Origin: Hephaestia caeni
Lineage (GTDB): Bacteria > Pseudomonadota > Alphaproteobacteria > Sphingomonadales > Sphingomonadaceae
Direction of reading: 5' to 3'
DNA: 64,000 nt
NCBI RefSeq assembly: GCF_003550065.1
Contig: NZ_QXDC01000005.1
Coordinates: forward strand, 62,001 to 126,000
A program made the translations under genes and the position numbers. Within the stretch, counting starts at the first letter, position 1. The number at the start of each line of letters is the position of its first letter. Positions 17,453 to 29,984 of the stretch are shown here, piece after piece. The notes under the pieces were generated by a model that ran no database searches, was not told the origin of the DNA, and saw only the letters and a program-made list of their open reading frames with translations.

Positions 17453-18337
17453 TTAGGCCTGTTCCCACTCGGCGCTCGGCACGCCTTGCGCATAGAGCAG
17501 CGCGGTGAGATCGGTGTGGTCGAGCCGCGCGTCCGCCTCGGCGGCGACCACCGGCTTGGCCCGATACGCGACACCGAGCCCGGCCTTGCGGATCATCGGC
17601 AGGTCGTTCGCGCCGTCACCGACCGCGAGCGTCTGCGACAGCGGAATGCCGAGCGTCGCTGCGGTGTCGAGCAGCGCCTTCTCTTTCGCCGCCGAATCGA
17701 CGATCGGCTTGGCGACCGTGCCGGCGAGCTTGCCGTTTTCGATCTGAAGCTCGTTCGAGAGCGCGCGATCGAACCCGATCGCCACGCCGACGCGATCGGC
17801 GAAGCGCGAGAAGCCGCCCGAAACGAGGAGCGTGGTCGCGCCTAGCCGCGCCTTCATCGTCCGCACCAGCGTCGCCGCGCCGGGCGTCGCGCGGATTCGC
17901 TCGGCAAGGCATTTGTCGATCACCGACGCGTCGAGCCCCTTCAACCGCGCCACCCGCTCGTCGAGCGCCTGCGCGAAATCGAGTTCGCCGCGCATCGCGC
18001 GCTCGGTGACGGCGGCGATCTCGTCCTTGATGCCCGCGTAATCGGCCAGTTCGTCGAGGCATTCGACGGTGATCATCGTCGAATCCATGTCGGCGATCAG
18101 CAGCTTCTTCTCACGGGCCGCCATCGGTTGCACGATGACGTCGGTATGCGCGAGCGCGCCGTCGAGCGACTTGCGCGCAGTGGCGGGGCCGCCCTGGAAC
18201 GCGATATCGGCGGCCCGGCCGCCGTCGATCCGCACCGATACCTGCGGCGCGCAACCGGCTTGCGCCAAGCGGTCGCATAGGCTCGAAAGGTCGCCGGTGC
18301 TGATCTCACCAGCGGTAACCAACGTGGCGATATAAAT
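17453..18337 (-). CDS. serB: phosphoserine phosphatase
   Basis: Last step of serine synthesis, HAD superfamily. The DxDST motif (LLIADMDSTMITVE) supplies the phospho-acceptor Asp; GDGANDLPMI carries the Mg-binding Asp. An N-terminal regulatory domain precedes the HAD domain. The start is unusual. The first in-frame ATG is at 18370 (MSATNWGQE...), but AGGAGG lies just upstream of an in-frame ATT at 18337-18335 giving IYIATLVTAG, where relatives begin with MxIATL. I therefore propose ATT as the initiation codon (294 residues). This codon overlaps the miaA start on the other strand. Confidence 0.85.
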   Translation of the reverse strand: MYIATLVTAGEISTGDLSSLCDRLAQAGCAPQVSVRIDGGRAADIAFQGGPATARKSLDGALAHTDVIVQPMAAREKKLLIADMDSTMITVECLDELADYAGIKDEIAAVTERAMRGELDFAQALDERVARLKGLDASVIDKCLAERIRATPGAATLVRTMKARLGATTLLVSGGFSRFADRVGVAIGFDRALSNELQIENGKLAGTVAKPIVDSAAKEKALLDTAATLGIPLSQTLAVGDGANDLPMIRKAGLGVAYRAKPVVAAEADARLDHTDLTALLYAQGVPSAEWEQA

Positions 18338-19253
18338 GACGGCCTCCTGTCCCCAGTTTGTGGCGCTCATCGCAGGCCCGACCGCGAGCGGCAAGTCCGC
18401 GCTCGCGATCGCACTGGCCGAGCGCCATCGCGGCACCGTGATCAATGCCGATTCGGCGCAGGTCTATGCCGATCTGCGCGTGCTTTCCGCGCGCCCCACG
18501 CGCGATGAGGAGGCGCGCGTGCCGCATCGTCTGTTCGGTTATATCGACGGCGCCGACGCCTGTTCGGCGGCGCGCTGGGCGGCAGATGCCACCGCCGCGA
18601 TCGCCGACGCGCACGACTCGGGGCGGCTGCCGATCCTCGTCGGCGGCACCGGGCTCTACCTGCGCACGCTGCTTGACGGCATCGCCCCGGTGCCGGAGAT
18701 CGATCCGCGCATCCGCGCCGAGGTCCGCGCGATGCCCGTCGCCGCCGCGCACGCGGCGCTCGAGCAGATCGATCCGGCCGCCGCGGCGCGGCTCGCGCCT
18801 GCCGATACGACACGGGTCGCGCGCGCGCTCGAAGTGGTGCGTTCGACGGGAAAACCGCTCGCCGAGTGGCAGGCGACGCGCCGAGGCGGGATCGGTGACC
18901 GGATCGCGCTCAGGCCGCTGGTGCTGTTGCCCGATCGCGACTGGCTGTTCGCGCGCTGCGACGCACGGTTCGAGGCGATGCTGGATCAAGGCGCAGTCGA
19001 AGAAGTGCGGCGATTGCTCGCGCGGCCCGATCTGCCCGCCGCCGCGCCGATCCGGCGGGCGATCGGCGTCCCCGAGATCGCCGCCTGGCTTGCGGGCGAG
19101 CGCGACCGCAGTGCAGCGATCGCCGACGGCAAGGCGGCGACCAGACGCTACGCCAAGCGCCAGTTTACGTGGTTCCGCAACCAGCCTCCCCCGGCATGGC
19201 CGCGCACGGATGCGACAGAAATAAATTACCTTCTCGGGAAATTTGAAATATAA
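18336..19253 (+). CDS. miaA: tRNA dimethylallyltransferase
   Basis: Transfers dimethylallyl to N6 of A37 in tRNAs reading UNN codons. 305 residues. P-loop GPTASGKSAL (about 14-23), then the substrate-positioning NADSAQVYADL and VGGTGLYLRTLL motifs. A C-terminal RYAKRQFTWFRNQ is the usual family ending. The ATG at 18336 overlaps the proposed serB initiation codon on the opposite strand, so the two genes share an extremely compressed divergent promoter/start region. Confidence 0.95.
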   Translation: MTASCPQFVALIAGPTASGKSALAIALAERHRGTVINADSAQVYADLRVLSARPTRDEEARVPHRLFGYIDGADACSAARWAADATAAIADAHDSGRLPILVGGTGLYLRTLLDGIAPVPEIDPRIRAEVRAMPVAAAHAALEQIDPAAAARLAPADTTRVARALEVVRSTGKPLAEWQATRRGGIGDRIALRPLVLLPDRDWLFARCDARFEAMLDQGAVEEVRRLLARPDLPAAAPIRRAIGVPEIAAWLAGERDRSAAIADGKAATRRYAKRQFTWFRNQPPPAWPRTDATEINYLLGKFEI

Positions 19254-19346
19254 TTTCTCTTATACGGGGTTGACGAGTATTTTTATAACGGTTAGCAGCC
19301 CCGCCGTCCGCATGCTATTGCGGTGCGGCAAGAAAGGACGTGGACG

Positions 19347-21095
19347 ATGGCTGAGAAAAGCGGTGCCGACATTCTGATCGAGGCGTTGGGCGATCTCGGC
19401 GTCGAGATCGTGTTCGGCTATCCCGGCGGCGCGGTGCTGCCGATCTACGACGCACTCTTTCATCAAAAGAAAATCCGCCACATCCTGGTGCGCCACGAAC
19501 AGGCGGCGACGCACGCGGCCGAGGGCTATGCGCGCGCAACCGGCAAGCCCGGCGTGGTGCTCGTCACGTCGGGGCCGGGCGCGACCAACGCGATCACCGG
19601 CATCACCGACGCGCTGATGGATTCGATCCCGATGGTGGTCATCAGCGGCCAGGTGCCGACCGCGTTGATCGGCACCGACGCCTTTCAGGAAGCCGATACG
19701 GTCGGCCTCACGCGCCACTGCACCAAGCACAATTATCTGGTGAAGGATCCGTCGCGGCTTGGCGAGGTGATCCATGAGGCATTCCATATCGCGACCTCGG
19801 GCCGCCCCGGCCCGGTCGTGATCGACATTCCCAAGGACGTGCAAGTCGCGACCGCGCGCTATACCGCGCCCGGCCCGATCCGGCACAAGACCTATCGCCC
19901 CCCCGCCGAGGCCGATCCGGCGCTGATCGACAGCGCGGTCGAGATGATCGCGGCGGCCGAGCGCCCGATCTTCTACACCGGCGGCGGCATCATCAATTCC
20001 GGCCCGGAGGCGAGCCGGTTGCTGCGTGAACTGGCGGCGCTCACCGGCGCGCCGGTCACCTCGACGCTGATGGGGCTCGGCGCGCTGCCTGCTTCGTCGG
20101 AACAATGGCTCGGCATGCTCGGGATGCACGGCACGTTCGAGGCCAATATGGCGATGAACAAGGCCGATCTGATCGTGGCGCTGGGCGCGCGCTTCGACGA
20201 TCGCGTCACCGGCCGTCTCGATGCCTTCGCGCCGCATTCGAAGAAGATCCACGTCGATATCGATCGCTCGTCGGTCAACAAGAACGTGCGTGTCGATCTG
20301 CCCGTCATCGCCGATGTCGGCCATGCGCTCGCGGACATGATCCGCGTGTGGAAGGAACGCCGGCACCCCCGCCCCGATCTCGGCGAATGGTGGCGCCGGA
20401 TCGACGGCTGGCGCGCGACGAGAAGCCTCGATTTCCCCGAGACGGACCCGCAGGCGATCATGCCGCAACGCGCGATCCGCGCGCTCTATGAGGCGACGAA
20501 GGATCGCGCCCCGATCATCTCCACCGAGGTCGGCCAGCATCAGATGTGGGCGGCGCAGCATTTCGGCTTCGAGGCGCCCAACAAATGGCTGACCTCGGGC
20601 GGGCTCGGCACGATGGGCTACGGCCTCCCCGCCGCGATCGGCGCGCAGCTCGGCCACCCGGATGCGCTCGTGATCGACATCGCCGGCGAAGCCTCGATCC
20701 AGATGAACATCCAGGAGATGGCGACCGCGGCGCAATACCGGCTGCCGGTCAAGGTCTTCATCCTCAACAACCAGTATATGGGGATGGTCCGCCAGTGGCA
20801 GGAACTGACCTATTCTAGCCGTTATTCACAGAGTTACAGCGAATCCCTGCCCGATTTCGTGAAGCTCGCCGAGGCGTACGGCTGGAAGGGCATCCGCATC
20901 GAGACCCGCGACCAGCTCGACGACGGCATCGCCGCCATGCTCGGCCATGACGGGCCGGTGATCGTCGATTGCGCGGTGTCGCAGCTCGCCAATTGCTTCC
21001 CGATGATCCCGTCGGGCGCAGCGCATACCGACATGATCCTTCAGGCGGCCGAAGTCTCCGGCACGATGAACGATGAAGCCAAGGCACTGGTCTGA
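19347..21095 (+). CDS. ilvB: acetolactate synthase, large (catalytic) subunit
   Basis: First common step of Ile/Val synthesis: pyruvate to acetolactate or acetohydroxybutyrate, using TPP and FAD. 582 residues. N-terminal VFGYPGGAVLPIYDAL with the catalytic Glu in VRHEQAATHAAEGYAR; TPP-binding region AGEASIQMN ... FILNNQYMG, where Glu stands in the GDG-motif Asp position. GAAAGGA precedes the ATG at 19347. The upstream stretch 19254-19300 is AT-rich for this genome and contains TTGACG at 19270-19275, a plausible -35. ilvN follows 4 bases after the stop, then ilvC. Confidence 0.96.
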   Translation: MAEKSGADILIEALGDLGVEIVFGYPGGAVLPIYDALFHQKKIRHILVRHEQAATHAAEGYARATGKPGVVLVTSGPGATNAITGITDALMDSIPMVVISGQVPTALIGTDAFQEADTVGLTRHCTKHNYLVKDPSRLGEVIHEAFHIATSGRPGPVVIDIPKDVQVATARYTAPGPIRHKTYRPPAEADPALIDSAVEMIAAAERPIFYTGGGIINSGPEASRLLRELAALTGAPVTSTLMGLGALPASSEQWLGMLGMHGTFEANMAMNKADLIVALGARFDDRVTGRLDAFAPHSKKIHVDIDRSSVNKNVRVDLPVIADVGHALADMIRVWKERRHPRPDLGEWWRRIDGWRATRSLDFPETDPQAIMPQRAIRALYEATKDRAPIISTEVGQHQMWAAQHFGFEAPNKWLTSGGLGTMGYGLPAAIGAQLGHPDALVIDIAGEASIQMNIQEMATAAQYRLPVKVFILNNQYMGMVRQWQELTYSSRYSQSYSESLPDFVKLAEAYGWKGIRIETRDQLDDGIAAMLGHDGPVIVDCAVSQLANCFPMIPSGAAHTDMILQAAEVSGTMNDEAKALV

Positions 21096-21099
21096 TCGC

Positions 21100-21615
21100 A
21101 TGCACATCAAGGAAGAAGCCATCGAGCGGCACACGCTTGCCGTCATCGTCGACAACGAGCCGGGCATTCTCGCGCGGATCGCCGGCCTGTTCACCGCACG
21201 CGGCTACAATATCGAGAGCCTGACCGTCACCGACATTTCGGAGGACGATCTCGTCAGCCGGATCACGATCGTCACCTCGGCCTCGGCAAGCGTGATGGAG
21301 CAGATCATCGCCCAGCTCGAGCGGCTGGTGCCCGTCCACAAGGTCTCGGACCTGACGGCGCTGGGGCCGCACGTCGAGCGCGAGCTGGCGCTGGTCAAGG
21401 TCGCCGGCACGGGCGATCATCGCATCGAGGCGCTGCGGCTTGCCGACGTGTACCGCGCGCGCGTGATCGACGCGACGATCGAGAGCTTCGTGTTCGAGGT
21501 CACCGGCGGCAGCGACAAGCTCGACACCTTCGTCAATTTGATGCGCGAGGTCGGCCTGGTCGAAGTCGCGCGCACCGGCATCGTCGCGATCTCGCGGGGG
21601 CCGAAGGGGGCATGA
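21100..21615 (+). CDS. ilvN: acetolactate synthase, small (regulatory) subunit
   Basis: ACT-domain subunit that activates IlvB and confers valine feedback inhibition. 171 residues, standard for the long form: ACT domain in the first ~80 (HTLAVIVDNEPGILARIAG, YNIESLTVTDI) and the ALS_ss_C domain after. The ATG at 21100 lies 4 bases after ilvB; the upstream open frame is ilvB shadow. Confidence 0.95.
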   Translation: MHIKEEAIERHTLAVIVDNEPGILARIAGLFTARGYNIESLTVTDISEDDLVSRITIVTSASASVMEQIIAQLERLVPVHKVSDLTALGPHVERELALVKVAGTGDHRIEALRLADVYRARVIDATIESFVFEVTGGSDKLDTFVNLMREVGLVEVARTGIVAISRGPKGA

Positions 21616-21624
21616 ATCACCAAT

Positions 21625-21757
21625 CCCTCTCCCGCTGGGAGAGGGAGGGAGCCGGCGAAGCCGGCGGAAGGGTGAGAACGGCAACGTCTCCACCCTCACC
21701 AACTCCGACTAGCCGGCAGGCCGGCCGGTCTCCGTATCCTCTCCCGCTGGGCGAGGA
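21625..21757. repeat. palindromic repeat between ilvN and ilvC
   Basis: Left hairpin CCCTCTCCC-GCT-GGGAGAGGG (21625-21645) and a related right arm TCCTCTCCCGCTGGGCGAGGA (21737-21757), with GCCGGC palindromes between. It occupies nearly all of the 163-base ilvN-ilvC spacer. It is the CTCTCCCGCTGGGAGAG class of dispersed element. Confidence 0.75.
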
Positions 21758-21778
21758 ATAAAGAGCAAAGGGAAGAAC

Positions 21779-22798
21779 ATGCGTGTCTATTACGATCGCG
21801 ATGCCGATCTGAACCTCATCACGACCAAGAAAATCGCGATCGTCGGCTATGGCAGCCAGGGCCATGCCCATGCGCAGAATTTGCGCGATTCGGGCGTCAA
21901 GGAGGTGGCGGTCGCGCTTCGCGAAGGCTCGGCCACACGTAAGAAGGCCGAGGAAGCGGGCTTCAAGGTGATGACCAATGCCGAAGCCGCCAAATGGGCG
22001 GACATCGTGATGATCCTCGCCCCCGACGAGCATCAGGCCGCGATCTGGGACGCGGACCTCAAGGGCAATATCCGCCCCGGCGCCGCGATCGCCTTCGCGC
22101 ACGGCCTCAACGTCCATTTCGGGCTGATCGAGCCGCCCGCCGACATCGACGTCATCATGATCGCCCCCAAGGGCCCGGGCCACACCGTGCGTAGCGAATA
22201 TGTCCGCGGCGGCGGCGTGCCGTGCCTGATCGCGGTCGATCAGGATGCCAGCGGCAACGCGCATGATATCGCGCTCGCTTATGCCAGCGGCGTCGGCGGC
22301 GGCCTTTCGGGGATCATCGAGACCAATTTCCGCGAGGAATGCGAAACCGACCTGTTCGGCGAGCAGGCGGTGCTGTGCGGCGGCCTCACCCACCTCATCA
22401 CCGCCGGGTTCGAGACGCTGGTCGAGGCGGGCTACGCCCCCGAAATGGCTTATTTCGAATGCCTCCACGAAGTGAAGCTGATCGTCGACCTGATGTATGA
22501 GGGCGGCATCGCCAACATGCGTTATTCGATTTCGAATACCGCCGAATACGGCGACATCACCACCGGCCCGCGGATCATCACCGACGAGACCAAGGCCGAG
22601 ATGAAGCGCGTCCTCGCCGACATCCAGGCGGGCCGTTTCGTCAAGGATTTCGTCCTCGACAACCGCGCCGGCCAGCCCGAACTCAAGGCCAGCCGCAAGG
22701 CCGCCGCCGCCCATCCGATCGAAAAGGTCGGCAGCGAGCTGCGCGCGATGATGCCCTGGATCGGCGCCAACAAGCTGGTGGACAAGGACAAGAACTGA
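21779..22798 (+). CDS. ilvC: ketol-acid reductoisomerase (NADP+)
   Basis: Converts acetolactate to dihydroxyisovalerate using NADPH and Mg2+. 339 residues, the short class I form. Rossmann motif VGYGSQGHAHAQNLRDSG (about 19-36); knotted C-terminal domain with metal ligands in SDLFGEQAV-like ETDLFGEQAVLCGG and FECLHEVKLIVDLMYEGG. AAAGGGAAG precedes the ATG. It follows ilvB-ilvN after a repeat-filled spacer. Confidence 0.97.
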   Translation: MRVYYDRDADLNLITTKKIAIVGYGSQGHAHAQNLRDSGVKEVAVALREGSATRKKAEEAGFKVMTNAEAAKWADIVMILAPDEHQAAIWDADLKGNIRPGAAIAFAHGLNVHFGLIEPPADIDVIMIAPKGPGHTVRSEYVRGGGVPCLIAVDQDASGNAHDIALAYASGVGGGLSGIIETNFREECETDLFGEQAVLCGGLTHLITAGFETLVEAGYAPEMAYFECLHEVKLIVDLMYEGGIANMRYSISNTAEYGDITTGPRIITDETKAEMKRVLADIQAGRFVKDFVLDNRAGQPELKASRKAAAAHPIEKVGSELRAMMPWIGANKLVDKDKN

Positions 22799-22807
22799 CC
22801 TCCGCGG

Positions 22808-22906
22808 TCATCCCCGCGGAACGCGCGGCCCCATCTCATATTCGACCCACAGGCGCACGACGCGTGTCTGGCGGCGTCAGGAGATGGGTCCCCGCTTTCG
22901 CGGGGA
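22808..22906. repeat. palindromic repeat downstream of ilvC
   Basis: A right hairpin TCCCCG-CTTTCG-CGGGGA (22889-22906) and an imperfect left arm TCATCCCCGCGGAACGCG around 22808-22826. It belongs to the same class as the gat operon repeats (again readable as WVPAFAGM). It fills most of the spacer between ilvC and the YceI gene. Confidence 0.7.
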
Positions 22907-22953
22907 TGACGATTGAGGCTATAGCGACCCTGCAACAACCGGGAGTCGTGCTC

Positions 22954-23568
22954 ATGCGTCTGGTCCTCGCCTCGCTTCTCGCCTTCGCCGCCGTTCCGGT
23001 CCTCGCGCAGGACATGCCGACCAAAGCGCCGGGCGCGCCCGATCCGTCGCGCGTCGTCGCGGGCACCTACACTGTCGATTCCGATCATACGCAGGTGCTG
23101 TTCACCGTCACGCACCTGGGCTTCAGCACGTATACCGGCATGTTCGTCGCGCCGACCGGCACGCTGACGATCGATCCGAAGAACCCGTCCGCCGCCAAAA
23201 TCGACATCACCTTCCCGATCGCCAAGGTGGTGACTACCGCCGCCGGGCTCGACGAGCACCTTCAGAACGCCGACTTCTTCGACGCGGCCAAATATCCGAC
23301 CGGCCGTTTCGTCTCCACCAAGGTGACGATCGCCAACCAGACCGCGCAAATCGACGGCAACCTGACGCTCAAGGGCGTCACCAAACCGGTGACTCTCGAC
23401 GCGCAGTTCGTCGGCGCGGGCAACGGCCCGATGGGGCCGCCCAAGGTCAATGTCGGCTTCGCCGCGACGACGACGATCAAGCGCAGCGATTTCGGGATCA
23501 GCTACGGCATTCCGCTGGTTTCCGACGAGGTGCTGCTGACGATCAACGCCGCCTTCATCCAGCAATGA
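22954..23568 (+). CDS. YceI-family periplasmic lipid-binding protein
   Basis: 204 residues. Sec signal peptide MRLVLASLLAFAAVPVLAQ (1-19), then a YceI lipocalin-like barrel (GTYTVDSDHTQVLFTVTHLG, GNLTLKGVTKPVTLDAQFVG). YceI proteins bind polyprenoid or amphiphilic ligands in the periplasm. The upstream part of the open frame is palindromic repeat, so the start is the ATG at 22954 with GGGAG upstream. Its last codon overlaps the start of a TMEM175-family channel gene (ATGA). Confidence 0.9.
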   Translation: MRLVLASLLAFAAVPVLAQDMPTKAPGAPDPSRVVAGTYTVDSDHTQVLFTVTHLGFSTYTGMFVAPTGTLTIDPKNPSAAKIDITFPIAKVVTTAAGLDEHLQNADFFDAAKYPTGRFVSTKVTIANQTAQIDGNLTLKGVTKPVTLDAQFVGAGNGPMGPPKVNVGFAATTTIKRSDFGISYGIPLVSDEVLLTINAAFIQQ

Positions 23569-24170
23569 GCGAGCCCGGCGAAGGCGCGCGCGGCGTCGGC
23601 CGGGTCGAGGCGTTTTCGGACGGCGTGGTCGCGATCATCATCACGATCATGGTGCTCGAACTCCATCCCCCGGTCGCACCCGAATTCGGCCGGCTGTGGA
23701 CGCTCTGGCCGATCTTCCTCGCCTATGTGCTGAGCTACGCCTATGTCGCGATCTACTGGGTCAACCACCACCGCCTGTTCGGCCACGCGACCTGTGTCAC
23801 CAACGCGCTGGTCTGGTCCAACATGGCGCTGCTGTTCACGCTGTCGCTGGTGCCGTTTTCGACCTCGTATCTGGGCGAGCATCATTTCAGCCGCGAGGCG
23901 ACCTGGCTCTATCTCGTCACGATGCTGCTGCCCGCCTTCGCCTATGTCTGGTTGCAAACGGTGATCCGGCGCACCGGCAGCCAAAGCCATGATGCCCGCG
24001 CCTATCATCAGCAGACGACGCGCAAGGGCGTGTTCGCGACCTTCCTCTATGCCTCGGGGATGGCGCTCACCTTCGTCTCACCCTGGCTCGGTATCGCCTG
24101 CGCCGCGCTGGTTGCCTTGTTCTGGTTCCTGCCGACCAGCCCCGTCGACCGGCTGTTCGGCGGCGATTAG
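23565..24170 (+). CDS. TMEM175/DUF1211-family membrane protein
   Basis: 201-residue polytopic membrane protein, probably six helices. The family hallmark RVEAFSDGVVAIIITIMVLE is near the N-terminus (RxxxFSDG at the pore-lining first helix). Bacterial TMEM175 homologues form K+-permeable channels. Translationally coupled to the YceI gene by ATGA. The ion selectivity here is inference from family. Confidence 0.85.
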   Translation: MSEPGEGARGVGRVEAFSDGVVAIIITIMVLELHPPVAPEFGRLWTLWPIFLAYVLSYAYVAIYWVNHHRLFGHATCVTNALVWSNMALLFTLSLVPFSTSYLGEHHFSREATWLYLVTMLLPAFAYVWLQTVIRRTGSQSHDARAYHQQTTRKGVFATFLYASGMALTFVSPWLGIACAALVALFWFLPTSPVDRLFGGD

Positions 24171-24240
24171 CGCAGCTTATAGCGCCCGAAACGTCGCGGT
24201 GCTGGACAAGACCGCGCGTCTGCGCCAATACGCACCCACG

Positions 24241-24288
24241 ATGACGCTGACCGCGCTTCTTCTTCCGCTGCGACTTATCCGCCCTTAG
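24241..24288 (+). CDS. leucine-rich leader peptide upstream of leuA (attenuator peptide)
   Basis: 15-codon ORF MTLTALLLPLRLIRP with six leucines, including three consecutive CTT codons, a codon avoided in the GC-rich genes around it. It lies 107 bases before leuA. Its stop codon sits inside the first arm of a perfect 12-bp inverted repeat followed by a T-rich run. Codon content, position and hairpin together fit a leucine-responsive leader peptide. No clear Shine-Dalgarno is visible, so it may be leaderless or weakly translated. Confidence 0.7.
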   Translation: MTLTALLLPLRLIRP

Positions 24289-24336
24289 GCGGAACGATCC
24301 GGCGCGTGCGCGCTCCCGCCTAAGGGCCGTTTGCTT
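24281..24336 (+). terminator. hairpin of the leuA leader, candidate attenuator
   Basis: Perfect 12-bp inverted repeat GCCCTTAGGCGG (24281-24292) / CCGCCTAAGGGC (24316-24327), with an internal GCGCG-TGC-GCGC mini-stem and a T-rich tail (GTTTGCTTT, 24329-24337). The first arm contains the leader-peptide stop. A ribosome at the stop would mask the arm while a stalled ribosome at the Leu codons would not, so the sign of control is not settled by inspection. No obvious competing antiterminator was found. Confidence 0.65.
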
Positions 24337-24395
24337 TCGATACCGATCCGTCGTGCGGCCCGGCCGCCGCGGGCGTCACCGTGACAGGACACCCC

Positions 24396-26054
<1,659 letters not shown>

Positions 26055-26072
26055 GCGAGCCCCAGCGTCCCG

Positions 26073-26126
26073 GAACACGCCCGGGGTGGCGGGGCGTGTT
26101 CGCGCGCGCGCATACGTGCGCGCGCG
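26073..26126. terminator. tandem inverted repeats between leuA and gyrA
   Basis: Two consecutive hairpins: GAACACGCCC (26073-26082) / GGGCGTGTTC (26092-26101) with a 9-base loop, then CGCGCGCGCA-TACG-TGCGCGCGCG (26103-26126). There is no T-run, so a Rho-independent terminator is only one reading; the alternating GC tract could also affect supercoiling near gyrA. The GGGCGTGTT/AACACGCCC words recur in the inverted repeat at 15823-15856. Confidence 0.5.
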
Positions 26127-26192
26127 TGACAAGCGGGCCGCGACCCGCTAGACCGTCTCCCAACCGAAACATACATCCGAAAGCGTGAAAAT

Positions 26193-28948
<2,756 letters not shown>

Positions 28949-28952
<4 letters not shown>

Positions 28953-29293
28953 CGCCACCGGTCGCCTACAAGGTGCTGACCGAGCCCCAGATGAAGGCGC
29001 TGGAGACCGGCGCCTTCGCGGGCGCGCCGGTCGACCTGTCGGACGGCTATATCCACCTCTCGACCGCCGATCAGCTCGCCGGGACGATCGCGAAACACTT
29101 CGCCGGCCAAGGCGACCTCTGGCTCGCCGCCGTCGATCTGGAGGCGCAGGACGATCCCGTGAAATGGGAGGAATCGCGCGGCGGCGCACGCTTCCCCCAT
29201 CTCTACGGCCCGCTCCTGCTCGAAACCGTGATCGCCTACGGCCCGCTCGAACACGAACCCGACGGCACCATCCGCCTACCCGTCGCGGGCTGA
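28949..29293 (+). CDS. DUF952-family protein
   Basis: 114-residue soluble protein of unknown function. The family core is clear: YKVLTEPQMKALETGAFAG, DGYIHLSTADQLAGT, and WEESRGGARFPHLYGPL. It begins with GTG at 28949, overlapping the gyrA stop (GTGA), so it is probably co-translated with gyrA; functional linkage is unknown. Its 3' end overlaps the convergent lysoplasmalogenase-like gene by 18 bases. Confidence 0.88.
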
Positions 29294-29920
29294 GTCCGCA
29301 GCGAGCGTCCGCACCACCCCCACCGCGATCAATGCCTGCCCGGCGAAATAGAGCGGCCACACCAGCAGCGTCGGCACGAACGAGCCCGCCAGCGGACCGA
29401 AACGCGCGAAGATCAGCAGGTCCGACGCCACGAACAGCATCGCGCCGATGCCGGTGCGATAGCGCGGGAAGCGACTCGTCCACGCCATCGCTGCCATCAG
29501 CCCGAGGATTGCAGCATAGATTCCCACCGCCACCACGTCATCACCGCGCCACACTAGGGCGACCGAGATCGCCACCGTCGCCGGCGCGACCAGCCAGCCG
29601 AGCGCGCGCTGGCTGGGGGTGAGCGCCGCCCGCCGATGCCGCAGGTAGAGCCCGATCGCGACCAGATGCCCGGCAAGGAATGCCGCCGCCCCCGCGATCA
29701 TCCCCACCGCCTCGAGCAGCACGTCACCCGCCGCGCCCAGCGCAAGCACAATCGCGATCAGCCAGCCGTCGAGGCCCCGCGCCTCGCTTGCCGCCCACGC
29801 CGCGAGCAGCGCGACGCCTGCGCCCTTCCAGGCGATCATGGCCGGTCCGTTCCAGCCCAACCACGCCGCGAGGCAAAAGGAGCCCCCCGCCACCAGCGCC
29901 GCCCACAGCAATCCGCGCAT
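29276..29920 (-). CDS. lysoplasmalogenase-like membrane protein (YhhN/TMEM86 family)
   Basis: 214 residues with about eight hydrophobic helices. Family motifs: WKGAGVALLAAW, LGAAGDVLLE, AFLAGHLVAIGLYLR, GAMLFVASDLLIFARF and a C-terminal WPLYFAGQALIAVG. TMEM86B hydrolyses lysoplasmalogen; the bacterial substrate is not established. Monocistronic, convergent with gyrA-DUF952 and divergent from trmFO. Confidence 0.88.
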   Translation of the reverse strand: MRGLLWAALVAGGSFCLAAWLGWNGPAMIAWKGAGVALLAAWAASEARGLDGWLIAIVLALGAAGDVLLEAVGMIAGAAAFLAGHLVAIGLYLRHRRAALTPSQRALGWLVAPATVAISVALVWRGDDVVAVGIYAAILGLMAAMAWTSRFPRYRTGIGAMLFVASDLLIFARFGPLAGSFVPTLLVWPLYFAGQALIAVGVVRTLAADSARDG

Positions 29921-29984
29921 CGTCCCCTCCCCGTCGTGTCACCACAACTTGTCTTGTCTCCGCGACGATGCCAAGCGCCAAGCC

